Below are positions 1-6,244 of a stretch of 9,396 nt of DNA, one piece after another. Numbering within the stretch: the first letter of the stretch is position 1; the number at the start of each line of letters is the position of its first letter. The notes beneath the pieces are model-generated. The model was not told the origin of the DNA and searched no databases. It was given only the letters and a program-made list of their open reading frames with translations. The position numbers and the translations under genes are program-made. The stretch comes from Chlamydiota bacterium. GTDB taxonomy: Bacteria; Chlamydiota; Chlamydiia; Chlamydiales; Rhabdochlamydiaceae. The stretch lies in the NCBI GenBank assembly GCA_011065235.1, contig JAAKFB010000057.1, positions 1-9,396 on the forward strand, read 5' to 3'.

Positions 1-80
1 CTAGTCGAAATCTTCTGAGGCTCGGTCTATCTGCCGATAGATCGACCGGTGCTGTAAACCACCGGCATGTTGCCGCCTAA
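1..80 (+). CDS. tnpB: C-terminal tail of TnpB-like RNA-guided nuclease (partial, 5' truncated by window)
   Basis: Reading from base 3, the frame gives SRNLLRLGLSADRSTG and then nine more residues before TAA at 78-80. The RNLLRLG stretch, preceded by a codon ending CT (A, S, T or P), fits the end of TnpB/OrfB proteins, where the last RuvC aspartate motif (D-R-D-x-N-A) runs directly into an N-[AS]-x-N-[IL]-L-x-x-G helix. The catalytic residues and zinc finger lie outside the window, so function cannot be judged. TnpB proteins are RNA-guided DNA nucleases that help IS200/IS605 elements persist at their site. The call rests on a short tail plus the right-end hairpins just downstream; another Rid-like or short repeat-derived tail cannot be excluded. 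Confidence 0.55.
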   Translation, partial: SRNLLRLGLSADRSTGAVNHRHVAA

Positions 81-115
81 GCGCGGACAATAAAGCTTTC
101 GCCTTTAGGCGAGAG
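22..115 (+). ncRNA. Putative omegaRNA (reRNA) scaffold overlapping tnpB 3' end
   Basis: Four consecutive hairpins are packed into 94 bases: 22-31/36-45 (10 bp, loop TGCC, one G-T), 46-51/60-65 (6 bp, perfect), 73-76/83-86 (4 bp, spanning the stop codon) and 96-103/108-115 (8 bp). The first two lie inside the reading frame, so the coding sequence is also constrained as structured RNA. In characterised IS200/IS605 elements the guide RNA of TnpB is transcribed from exactly this place, the 3' end of tnpB through the right end, with the guide taken from flanking DNA. By that rule the guide here would begin at the element boundary near 116-127. Base pairing was read by eye; the RNA identity is inference. 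Confidence 0.45.
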
Positions 116-212
116 TTGTTTACTACACCGACAATTAGGAGAAATTTTTTTCCTACAGGCTGCCGTCTGCCTTTCCGTCATCTTTTTGGAATCATTGGCC
201 GAATACCCTTAA

Positions 213-374
213 TTTGCATTAGAAGGCATAACTTATTTGGTATATAATTTTGCAGGTGATATTAAGAAATCAATATTGCTAGAACCAATCATTCAACCTG
301 CCATCGACTTTTTGAAGGAAGCAATTTTTGACAGGACGATAAATTCTGCACTTTTGCCACTTGCCAATTTTTAA
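213..374 (+). pseudogene. Orphan C-terminal ORF remnant between IS end and ATPase gene
   Basis: An open frame of 53 codons runs from the codon after an in-frame TAA (210-212) to TAA at 372-374. It has no ATG; a TTG at 237-239 has an AGAAGG ten bases upstream. The second half reads like ordinary protein (for example EPIIQPAIDFLKEAIFDRT), giving an amphipathic helical tail, but I do not recognise the family. The likely explanation is the tail of a gene cut by the neighbouring IS or by the arrival of the ATPase gene; a very short real gene is possible. The rest of 128-397 is AT-rich, with a TATAAT at 243-248 that lacks a good -35 and no other feature I can support. Confidence 0.2.
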
Positions 375-397
375 GAGATTTGTTAAAAATATTGAGT

Positions 398-1552
398 ATG
401 AGTAAATTAGCAGCAAACCCCTTCAAGTTTGGCGATCCTGTTGATGGCGACTATTATCTTCCTCGACCAGAGTTGTCTGTAACCATAAGACAATTTTTGG
501 AAAATCGGATCCATGTAGTTTTGATGGGACCAAGGCGCTTTGGAAAAACGTCTTTCGTTTTGAATTTGCTAGATGAATTGGCAAAGGAAGGCTACGTCTG
601 CCTTCTCGTAGATATTTTTAATATTACTTCTCACAGAGACTTTCTTTACCAACTACTCAGAGCTATTCGAGCTAAAGGTATTTTTAGAGATAAACTGAAG
701 TCCTGGTGGAAGAGAATAAGCGACATTGTACCAAAGGTAACAGCAGATTTTGATCTGGTTACTGGTAATTCCAGTTTTGGTTTTACTTTGGGAAAATTAC
801 CTGAAGAGGATGTAAAGAGTGCCATACAAGACTTATTGGAAGGATTATCGGATTTGGGCGCAAGGGTAATTGTTGCCTTAGATGAATTTCAAAAAATTTC
901 CGAAATTGACGACAAAGGTTGGCTTGAAGCAACAATACGAACACACTTTCAAAAATTGACAAATGTTTCATTTCTTTTTACAGGTTCGAGAAAAAGTCTC
1001 ATTTCTGAAATGCTTAATAATTCATCTCGCCCTCTTTACCGTTCTTGCCAGATTATAGAATTTCCAGCGTTTGGTCCTGAATTTACAGATTGGGTTGTTC
1101 AGCGATTTGCAACTATTGGAATTATATGTGAAAAAATGGCTATTGAAAATCTACGAAAACTGGTTCAAGACACACCAAATTATGTACAAATGGTATGTTT
1201 TCATTTAGTTGCTCAGGCAAGGACTAAGATTCGTTCTAAAGATATGGAAGAAGTTCTTGAAACTGTATCAAGACAGAATGCTTATGCTTACCAAACATTA
1301 TTGAACTCTTTAACATTAGCTCAACAGCGCGTTCTTAGACTTGCAGCAAATGAAAGACAATTCTTATTTCAAAAAGACTTGCTGATAAAGTATGAAATTA
1401 GGAGTGCGCCAGCGCTCCATTCTTCTATTAATGCACTAAAAACCAAGGCTATCTTGGATGAAGAAGGCACTAATAAAGGGAAAGTGTTATTTGATGATCC
1501 CTTATTTGCTTATTGGTTAAGGCTTTGCTTTGACCCGATTAAGCGGGTTTAA
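398..1552 (+). CDS. AAA+/STAND-type ATPase, archaeal-ATPase (PF01637-like) family
   Basis: A P-loop ATPase of 384 residues from the ATG at 398. Starting with NPFKFGDPVDGDYYLPRPEL, it has the family's usual opening, then Walker A GPRRFGKTS at about residues 44-52, Walker B VIVALDE (D162, E163), a sensor-like TGSRKSL near 195 followed by RPLYRSCQIIEFPAF, a TPNYVQ motif near 255, and a C-terminal winged-helix-like region at about 305-372. The family is common in archaea and some bacteria, often in mobile DNA; substrates are mostly unknown and I infer no specific role. An in-frame TTG at 380 would add six residues but sits only 2 bases from the nearest AAGAG, so ATG 398 fits the conserved start better, although it lacks a clear ribosome site. 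The gene is AT-rich with many AGA codons, unlike dnaB, and lies beside an IS end, which suggests lateral acquisition. Its 3' end overlaps the convergent dnaB by 14 bp. Confidence 0.85.
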   Translation: MSKLAANPFKFGDPVDGDYYLPRPELSVTIRQFLENRIHVVLMGPRRFGKTSFVLNLLDELAKEGYVCLLVDIFNITSHRDFLYQLLRAIRAKGIFRDKLKSWWKRISDIVPKVTADFDLVTGNSSFGFTLGKLPEEDVKSAIQDLLEGLSDLGARVIVALDEFQKISEIDDKGWLEATIRTHFQKLTNVSFLFTGSRKSLISEMLNNSSRPLYRSCQIIEFPAFGPEFTDWVVQRFATIGIICEKMAIENLRKLVQDTPNYVQMVCFHLVAQARTKIRSKDMEEVLETVSRQNAYAYQTLLNSLTLAQQRVLRLAANERQFLFQKDLLIKYEIRSAPALHSSINALKTKAILDEEGTNKGKVLFDDPLFAYWLRLCFDPIKRV

Positions 1553-2963
1553 AAGCTGCGAAAGCATCGTCTTCTTTCTCTTGAGTGGATACGCCTGTAT
1601 AATTAGCAAATTGCCCCAACTCTTTGCGGAACGTCATATTGATATTTCCCACAGCACCGTGGCGGTTTTTTGCTATGATGAGCTCTGCCATTCCCGGCTT
1701 GTCGTAAGGATCGTAGTATTCGCGCCGAAGTAAAAACATGACCAGGTCACTATCCTGCTCAATAGCTCCACTCTCGCGCAGATCACTCATCATGGGTCGG
1801 TGTCCCTGGCGCTCTTCGACCTTTCGAGAGAGCTGGGAAGCACAGAGGACGGGAATGTTGAGCTCGCGTGCCAAATTTTTAAGCATTCGTGAAATTTCTG
1901 AGATCTCATTTTGGCGATTCTCCGTACTGCGCACACTTCCCGATCCGGAAATGAGCTGGAGATAGTCAACAACAAGGAATTCAATGCCATAAACTTCGCG
2001 CATCCGGCGGGCACGAGCGCGCAAATCAGTGATCTTGAGACCCGGCTGATCATCAATGACCATGGTGTGGTTTTGGATATGGTTGACCACGGAAACAATC
2101 CGCTGGTATTCCTCGCCACTGAGCGATCCATTTTTGATTTTTTCCGATTCTACCTCAGATTGAGAGCAGATGAGACGAAGCAAGAGTTGTTCGGCAGTCA
2201 TTTCCAAAGAAAAGATCCCGACGGGCATCCCATTTTTGAAACAAATGTTCTCGGCTAGGTTGAGAGCGAAGGCTGTTTTTCCCATCGCGGGACGACCTGC
2301 CACAATCATCAGGTTGGAAGGAGAAAATCCTCCGATAAGCTTATCAAAATCGACGAAATGGGTCGAAATGCCACTGATACCGAGATCGTCAGGATCGCGA
2401 TTTTGATAATTCTCTTGTTTTTGCTGTAGCTCATCGAGGAAGGGGAGTTCAGATGCTGCTTTTTTACCAGAGAGCATTTCGGCAATGGTGATTCCATCTT
2501 TGGAATTGGCACGCTGGCTGATTTCGTAGAATTTCTTCTGCGCTATGTCGAGAGTGGATGCGACATCTTGTGGATCTTCGAGGGCATCTTTTTCCACTTC
2601 CTGCGCGGCAAGTATCATCCGGCGCAGCAGGGCTTTGTTGTGGACAAGCTCGGTGTATTCTTCGATATACGCAGCGGTTCCCGCATATTGAGCAAGTGTG
2701 GTGAGGTAGCCAACACCTCCGATGGCTTGGAGCTTCTCTTGTTGTTTGAGGGCTTCTGCTATGAGGTGCACATCAGCGGGTTTGTCGTTGCGATAGGCGT
2801 CCTGAAGCGATGAAAAGACAGTCTTATGCTCGGAGAAATAAAAGTCGGAATCGTCGAGTGCATTCGCTGCAATGTTCAGGCTGTTGACGTTGGTCAGCAT
2901 CGAGCCGAGCACCATCATCTCAGATTCTTTTGAATTGGGTGGGATTCTTGCTTTTTCCGACAT
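1539..2963 (-). CDS. dnaB: Replicative DNA helicase DnaB
   Basis: This is the hexameric helicase that unwinds DNA at the replication fork, moving 5' to 3' on the lagging strand and loading DnaG primase. The 474-residue length is typical. Residues 8-110 form the N-terminal helical domain (PPNSKESEMMVLGSML opening). A linker leads to the RecA-like domain, with Walker A GRPAMGKT at 223-230, catalytic glutamate E254 in FSLEM, Walker B VVDYLQL (D333), the SQL sensor around 376-378, the DLRESGAIEQ motif at 394-403, and the KNRHG region near 432 that holds the arginine finger. I start at ATG 2963 because family similarity begins there. The frame stays open a further 56 codons upstream, but that extension is encoded by the GC-rich hexamer repeat and is low-complexity. 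No obvious Shine-Dalgarno sequence precedes the ATG. No inactivating change is visible. Confidence 0.97.
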   Translation of the reverse strand: MSEKARIPPNSKESEMMVLGSMLTNVNSLNIAANALDDSDFYFSEHKTVFSSLQDAYRNDKPADVHLIAEALKQQEKLQAIGGVGYLTTLAQYAGTAAYIEEYTELVHNKALLRRMILAAQEVEKDALEDPQDVASTLDIAQKKFYEISQRANSKDGITIAEMLSGKKAASELPFLDELQQKQENYQNRDPDDLGISGISTHFVDFDKLIGGFSPSNLMIVAGRPAMGKTAFALNLAENICFKNGMPVGIFSLEMTAEQLLLRLICSQSEVESEKIKNGSLSGEEYQRIVSVVNHIQNHTMVIDDQPGLKITDLRARARRMREVYGIEFLVVDYLQLISGSGSVRSTENRQNEISEISRMLKNLARELNIPVLCASQLSRKVEERQGHRPMMSDLRESGAIEQDSDLVMFLLRREYYDPYDKPGMAELIIAKNRHGAVGNINMTFRKELGQFANYTGVSTQEKEDDAFAAFKPA

Positions 2964-3010
2964 GTTAGTTAGTTTAACGGATGCGCGGGTTATCTCGTAG
3001 ATTTTTCTAA

Positions 3011-3067
3011 CCGCGCCCGCGCCCGTGCGAAAAAACGTGCCCGTGCCCGCGTGCGTGCCCGTGCCCG
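3011..3067. repeat. GC-rich degenerate hexamer array (CCGTGC/CCGCGC) upstream of dnaB
   Basis: The stretch is built from variants of a six-base unit: CCGCGC twice, CCGTGC, an A6 interruption, CGTGCC twice, CGCGTG, CGTGCC twice more, then a run of seven A. It is far richer in GC than its surroundings. Bases 3048-3058 alternate strictly pyrimidine-purine, a pattern that favours Z-DNA under negative supercoiling. It lies 47-104 bases upstream of the dnaB start, so it would fall in the dnaB promoter or leader. Function is unknown; it could be a slippage-prone array or a dispersed genomic repeat. Confidence 0.7.
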
Positions 3068-3353
3068 AAAAAAATAGCCTGGGGCTTGTCGAGTGAGAGC
3101 TTGGGTAGACAGTTCGCCCCTCGGCGGGCACTAACGTGTCCCGTCGCTCCGGGGCCGGGGCTTCGTCATCTTCGCTTCGCTCAGATAGGCCTCAGCCCTT
3201 CGAATCCCAAGACCCAGGTTAGGCCCTCTTTTTCTCTAGGCGTAAGCGAGGGACTCAGATACAAGTTTCTCGAGGAAGAGCAAGGTGTTTACATCTTGGC
3301 GACGAGAGAAGTGAAGTAGATGAGTTCCGCAGATAGCATAGAGGAAAAATGGG
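3068..3353. other. GC-rich non-coding block between dnaB and the tRNA terminator cluster
   Basis: No credible gene is seen. The frames that are open here translate to arginine/proline-rich sequence without domain character. The first two thirds (to about 3240) are GC-rich and contain one imperfect hairpin at 3125-3142 (CGGGCAC paired with GTGTCCCG with one bulged base) and short iterations such as TTCGCTTCGC. The last third is closer to the genome average. The composition and the spurious ORFs resemble dispersed repetitive intergenic elements, but a copy elsewhere cannot be shown from this window alone. Confidence 0.4.
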
Positions 3354-3394
3354 GCGTAACTTGGGTCGTTACGCAAGCCAAACTTTTGGCTTGC
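3354..3394 (+). other. Two overlapping hairpins before the tRNA terminator
   Basis: Hairpin A is 3354-3360/3368-3374 (GCGTAAC with GTTACGC, 7-base loop). Hairpin B is 3373-3382/3385-3394 (GCAAGCCAAA with TTTGGCTTGC, 10 bp, 2-base loop, realistically opening to 4). They share bases 3373-3374, so only one can form fully. Hairpin B is followed by TTCTTTCC, a weak U-tract, so it could end transcripts from the left on the + strand. On the minus strand there is no T run after it. Confidence 0.45.
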
Positions 3395-3402
3395 TTCTTT
3401 CC

Positions 3403-3435
3403 AAAAAAATACCCAGCTTACGCTGGGCATTTTTT
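3403..3435 (-). terminator. Rho-independent terminator downstream of tRNA-Ser (bidirectional)
   Basis: On the minus strand the transcript leaving the tRNA meets CCCAGC-GTAA-GCTGGG (3427-3422/3417-3412), extended by G-T and T-A pairs, followed by seven T (complement of A 3403-3409). On the plus strand the same stem is followed by T 3430-3435, so it can stop transcription from either side. It begins immediately after the tRNA 3' end. Confidence 0.85.
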
Positions 3436-3522
3436 CGGAAAGAGAGGGATTCGAACCCTCGGTACCCGTGAGGGTACTCGTCCTTAGCAGGGACGCGCCT
3501 TCGGCCACTCAGCCATCTTCCC
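3436..3522 (-). tRNA. tRNA-Ser (anticodon GCU)
   Basis: The 87-base minus-strand sequence folds as a class II tRNA. The acceptor stem is GGGAAGA with TCTTTCC (one G-T) and discriminator G. The D-arm contains TGGCTGAGTGGCCGAAGG. The anticodon stem is CGTCC/GGACG around loop CTGCTAA, giving anticodon GCU, which reads AGC and AGU. A long variable arm (GTACCC-TCAC-GGGTAC) and the T-arm GAGGG-TTCGAAT-CCCTC complete the fold. The long variable arm with G73 identifies serine. The 3' CCA is not encoded, since five T/A pairs follow, so it must be added after transcription. The gene lies 36 bases after the stop of the membrane-protein gene at 3559-4398 and may be read with it. Confidence 0.97.
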
Positions 3523-3558
3523 AAGATAAGAAATTCTATCGAGAAAAGGGTTTTAAAT

Positions 3559-4398
3559 CTACTGATAGAAAGGCGCTGAAGGAAGTTCTTTGCCATTCAA
3601 GGCATTGAAATGAAAGGTCTGCATCGCTCCGTCAGGCTTTTGGACGATAATCCGATGGATCGGAAGATAGATCTCGGTTACTGAACGGATGGAAAAGGTG
3701 TCGCCAAAAGCCATTTTGGCGACTTTTTCCACTTGGGAGGGGCGGAAATGGTGCGCCGCTCGCAGGGCATGCTTGTGAGGACGGGTTGTCAATTGCTCAT
3801 GCAGTTTTGTCTCTGGAATGGCCGACAATTTGGGATTTTCAAGATGGAGGCGAAATTTGCGATTTCCACATGCAACGATTAGGTTTTTTTTGAGACAGTT
3901 TCGAAGGAGGCTCTCTAAGACGGGTATCTCCATTTCTAATTTATCGAGCAGGTGTTCGGCATCGCAACTGCCTCCTCGCTCTGCAAGTGCATGCAAAATT
4001 TTGAATTCGTGGCTGTGTGCATGGCTGAGGATGCAATCGGCAAAACCATGGGTTTTTTCCCATGAATTGGTGTTGAGGATCATTTCGCCATCGGTCAGAT
4101 CCCACAAAATGAGGCTTTCCTTTGTTCGATTTTTTGGGTCGCAGTATTTTACTTCGATGAGGAGGTAGGGGAAAAATTTGAGTTCAGGGTCTAAAAAGCG
4201 GGCTCCTTTCTCTTTGAGTAGCCTTTTTTGGTTCTGGTCCATGATTTGAGAGGAATCAAAGCGGATCTCAAGAGCGTTTGTTGTTCGAAAATCGAGAATT
4301 TCTTCGGCTTTTTGCTTGAGATCGGGATTTTTTTCGGTCAACCAAAAGAGACCGTACCCCCCAATTGCAAGAGTAAATAAGGTATATAATAGGCGCAT
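3559..4398 (-). CDS. Membrane-anchored protein of unknown function with a winged-helix-like middle
   Basis: I do not recognise this 279-residue protein; it looks like a conserved chlamydial hypothetical. Residues 2-20 (RLLYTLFTLAIGGYGLFWL) form one hydrophobic segment right after the start, either a signal anchor or a single inner-membrane helix, followed by a charged region. Residues 80-110 read as beta strands (YLLIEVKYCDP, SLILWDLTDGEMIL). Residues about 132-187 resemble a winged helix: helices, a LESLLRNCLKKNLIV recognition-like helix, then a small wing. The C-terminus is again strand-rich. I chose ATG 4398, which puts the hydrophobic segment at the N-terminus; a TTG at 4443 would add 15 residues. 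The region upstream is shared with the divergent phosphoribosyltransferase gene. Confidence 0.75.
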   Translation of the reverse strand: MRLLYTLFTLAIGGYGLFWLTEKNPDLKQKAEEILDFRTTNALEIRFDSSQIMDQNQKRLLKEKGARFLDPELKFFPYLLIEVKYCDPKNRTKESLILWDLTDGEMILNTNSWEKTHGFADCILSHAHSHEFKILHALAERGGSCDAEHLLDKLEMEIPVLESLLRNCLKKNLIVACGNRKFRLHLENPKLSAIPETKLHEQLTTRPHKHALRAAHHFRPSQVEKVAKMAFGDTFSIRSVTEIYLPIHRIIVQKPDGAMQTFHFNALNGKELPSAPFYQ

Positions 4399-4465
4399 AA
4401 GCTTAAGAATAGTGGATGCGAGAATATTTTTGGATAAAACCAAGGGAATGTGGTAAATTTCAGAA

Positions 4466-5095
4466 ATGATTTTTCAAAATCGGAGTGAGGCGGGCAGAAA
4501 GCTCGCGGAAAAGTTGGAGCACTACCACGGTCAGGATAATGTGGTTGTGATGGGACTTGCACGCGGAGGAGTTGTGGTCGCTCATGAAATTGCGAGCACT
4601 CTTGAATTGCCCTTCGATGTTGTGGTTGTTCGGAAGGTAGGAGCTCCTGACAATGAGGAATTGGCTTTAGGGGCAGTGACAGATCAGGGAAAGGGGATTT
4701 TCAATGACGAGTTGATCACTCTTTTGGGGGTATCTAAGGAGTATTTGCGAAAAGAGGCTGAAAAGCAAAAAGAGTTGGTCAAACAGCGCAAAGAGCTTTA
4801 TCTAAAGGGGCGAAAGGCTATGGATCCAGCAAATAAAACGGTGATTCTTGTCGATGATGGGATCGCAACGGGGGCTAGCATGAGGGTGGCGATCGATGCG
4901 GTAAAAGCGCAAAATGCGGCGAAAATTGTCTTGGCGGTTCCCGTTGCTTCTGCGGAGAGTTTGGCAGAGATCTCCAAAATTGTAGATGAGGTTGTCTGCT
5001 TGTCTGCTCCCCGGACTTTTCATGCTGTGGGAGCTTTTTATAAAGAATTCTCACAGGTCTCAGATGCAGAAGTGGAAGCGCTCATGAATTTTTAA
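4466..5095 (+). CDS. Phosphoribosyltransferase (PRTase type I) family protein
   Basis: A 209-residue stand-alone PRTase-fold protein (PF00156-like). The PRPP-binding loop VILVDDGIATGAS is at residues 126-138, with the acidic pair D130-D131. An N-terminal GLARGGVVVAHEIA segment (30-43) gives the PPi loop, and DVVVVRKVGAPDNEELALGAV (51-71) is characteristic of the subgroup often annotated as predicted phosphoribosyltransferase and sometimes fused to a hydrolase. A charged helix (91-116) forms the hood. The nucleobase or other acceptor is not predictable. All expected catalytic-loop residues are present, so it is likely active in the cytoplasm. The start ATG 4466 lacks a clear ribosome site; a TTGGAT (4430-4435) with TAAATT (4454-4459) at 18-base spacing would give a nearly leaderless transcript, but this is weak. 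Confidence 0.9.
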   Translation: MIFQNRSEAGRKLAEKLEHYHGQDNVVVMGLARGGVVVAHEIASTLELPFDVVVVRKVGAPDNEELALGAVTDQGKGIFNDELITLLGVSKEYLRKEAEKQKELVKQRKELYLKGRKAMDPANKTVILVDDGIATGASMRVAIDAVKAQNAAKIVLAVPVASAESLAEISKIVDEVVCLSAPRTFHAVGAFYKEFSQVSDAEVEALMNF

Positions 5096-5151
5096 ATCGC
5101 TGATCTTAAATTACTTAAGAAATTAAATCTTTAATCTCTCTAAAAATTAGC

Positions 5152-5180
5152 TTGATATTAAAGTATAATTACTGTATAAT
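5152..5180 (+). promoter_or_regulatory. Sigma-70-type promoter of the first F-box/LRR gene
   Basis: TTGATA at 5152-5157 and a perfect TATAAT at 5175-5180 are separated by 17 bases, the best promoter match in the window. A second TATAAT at 5164-5169 is too close to that -35. The expected transcript start is near 5187, leaving a leader of about 37 bases before ATG 5224, with AAAGGA (5211-5216) as the ribosome site seven bases from the start. Confidence 0.7.
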
Positions 5181-5223
5181 TTTTTTTATAAACGTATAAA
5201 AAACACAACAAAAGGAAAAAATC

Positions 5224-6171
5224 ATGAGTAATACAACTTTGTCTTTGTCAACGCTTCCACTTGAAGTTCTAATGCCAATCCTAGAGCAGCATGTGGACCT
5301 ACGAAGTCTTTCCTACTTAGGACAAACCGGAAAAGATTTCGATGCTTTGGTGAATGATGTTTTTACCAGCTTTATGTCTAAAACCCAGAGGGTTACAAAT
5401 ACAAATCAGGAAAGTCCCATCCAGCAAATCAAGACCTTCGTCAACGAACTATATTCAAAAGCAAGGATACTTGGAGATGATCGGATTCAACATCTCTTGA
5501 CCCAACCCAAAACCTTAGAGAACCTCAAACTTCTCCAAAAATATCTCGTGGCAAGAGATAAAATTATCCTTTGGAAAGTAGTAAGATTGGTTGTTCTGAA
5601 CTGTCCCACACCCGATCAATTGATGACATGCGAGGATGTCATTGCCAAGGCAGAGGGGTTTTCTGCTGCTTTTAATCAACACAAACAACAACTCATTGAA
5701 ACTACCACCGGTTTGAAACTTTCAGGTAAAAATTTAACCCATATTCCTTCAGAAGTCTTTGAATTATCCAATTTGAAGGAGATATGTTTGGGCTATAATT
5801 TGCTGACAGAGATCCCCGATGAAATTGGCAACCTTACGCATCTTGAGACGCTTGAACTTGAAGAAAACTTGCTAAAATCTCTCCCTTCACAAATTGTGGA
5901 CTTGAATGCGCTACAATGGCTCTTTCTCGAAAATAACAAGCTTGAATCTATTCCATCTGGAATGAATGGCCTACCTAACCTCGTCCTGTTCAAGCTTCAT
6001 GACAACCAATTAAGTTTTCTGCCCGATGGTTTTGACCAAATTTCTTGTACAGAGCTTACTATTGGAAAGAATCGATTGGATAGCTTACCACCCTTTCCTA
6101 ATGTTGAGACTCTAGTGACGCTCGAAGAAGATCTCGGAGGGGAAAAGAGGTATTTTGAGAAAGAGGAATGA
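5224..6171 (+). CDS. F-box and leucine-rich-repeat protein, candidate secreted effector (copy 1)
   Basis: The 315-residue protein begins with an F-box-like motif (about 8-48: STLPLEVLMPIL, then hydrophobic spacing and F39), the module by which eukaryotic proteins bind Skp1 in SCF ubiquitin ligases. A helical linker (60-160) follows. Then come about six LRRs of the 22-23-residue LxxLxLxxNxLxxLPxxI type at roughly 162-183, 184-206, 207-229, 230-252, 253-274 and 275-297. In F-box proteins LRRs usually choose the substrate. Such pairs are known from amoeba-associated chlamydiae and other intracellular bacteria, where they act in the host. There is no Sec signal peptide, as expected for a type III substrate; export is not shown by the sequence. 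It has its own promoter and a good ribosome site. The second copy lies 73 bases downstream. Confidence 0.85.
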   Translation: MSNTTLSLSTLPLEVLMPILEQHVDLRSLSYLGQTGKDFDALVNDVFTSFMSKTQRVTNTNQESPIQQIKTFVNELYSKARILGDDRIQHLLTQPKTLENLKLLQKYLVARDKIILWKVVRLVVLNCPTPDQLMTCEDVIAKAEGFSAAFNQHKQQLIETTTGLKLSGKNLTHIPSEVFELSNLKEICLGYNLLTEIPDEIGNLTHLETLELEENLLKSLPSQIVDLNALQWLFLENNKLESIPSGMNGLPNLVLFKLHDNQLSFLPDGFDQISCTELTIGKNRLDSLPPFPNVETLVTLEEDLGGEKRYFEKEE

Positions 6172-6197
6172 ATTCGCATATCCCTTTTAAAGAAATG

Positions 6198-6235
6198 TAT
6201 AATTTTTTTAATGTATAAAAAACAAACCAAAAGGA
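6198..6235 (+). promoter_or_regulatory. Duplicated -10 element and ribosome site of the second F-box/LRR gene
   Basis: TATAAT at 6198-6203 and AAAAGGA at 6229-6235 (nine bases from ATG 6245) are copies of the same elements before copy 1. The -35 was not duplicated: the bases at the right distance are a poor match (TTCGCA, spacing 19). Copy 2 may therefore depend on read-through from copy 1, since no terminator is seen between the genes. Confidence 0.45.
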
Positions 6236-6244
6236 ATAAAAATC

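Larger units (their letters stand above)
1..127 (+). mobile_element. Right end of an IS200/IS605-family element (left part outside window)
   Basis: The window opens inside the last codons of a TnpB-like gene, followed within 40 bases by a strong hairpin at 96-115 (8-bp stem 96-103/108-115, TTTA loop). A terminal hairpin a short distance after the tnpB stop is the usual right-end architecture of IS200/IS605 elements, which have no long terminal inverted repeats and are cut beside such hairpins by the TnpA Y1 transposase. The exact element boundary cannot be fixed without the left end or an empty site; I place it in the run after the hairpin (about 116-127). Whether the element is intact is unknown because its body lies outside the window. 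Confidence 0.55.

Noticed and set aside
1..127. CRISPR-like array or tmRNA/RNase P RNA in the hairpin-rich left end
   Set aside because: The hairpins are all different in sequence, there are no regularly spaced repeats, and none of the conserved cores of those RNAs is visible.
328..333. Perfect TTGACA as -35 box for the ATPase gene
   Set aside because: No acceptable -10 lies 15-19 bases downstream, and it falls inside the orphan ORF tail.
1530..2406. Several + strand frames antisense to dnaB
   Set aside because: Shadows of dnaB: no ribosome sites, no recognisable domains, and dnaB coding is unambiguous.
2964..3131. 56-codon N-terminal extension of DnaB
   Set aside because: It is translated from the GC-rich hexamer array, is low-complexity, and precedes the point where family similarity begins; 474 residues from ATG 2963 is the normal DnaB length.
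3086..3319. 77-codon + strand frame in the GC-rich block
   Set aside because: Arginine/proline-rich translation without domain features, poor start context, and lies in repeat-like sequence.
3236..3596. Two minus-strand frames running through the tRNA region
   Set aside because: They cover the tRNA-Ser gene and its terminator, so they cannot be real coding regions.
5096..5151. Terminator for the phosphoribosyltransferase gene
   Set aside because: Only AT-rich weak inverted repeats are present, without a stable stem and T run.
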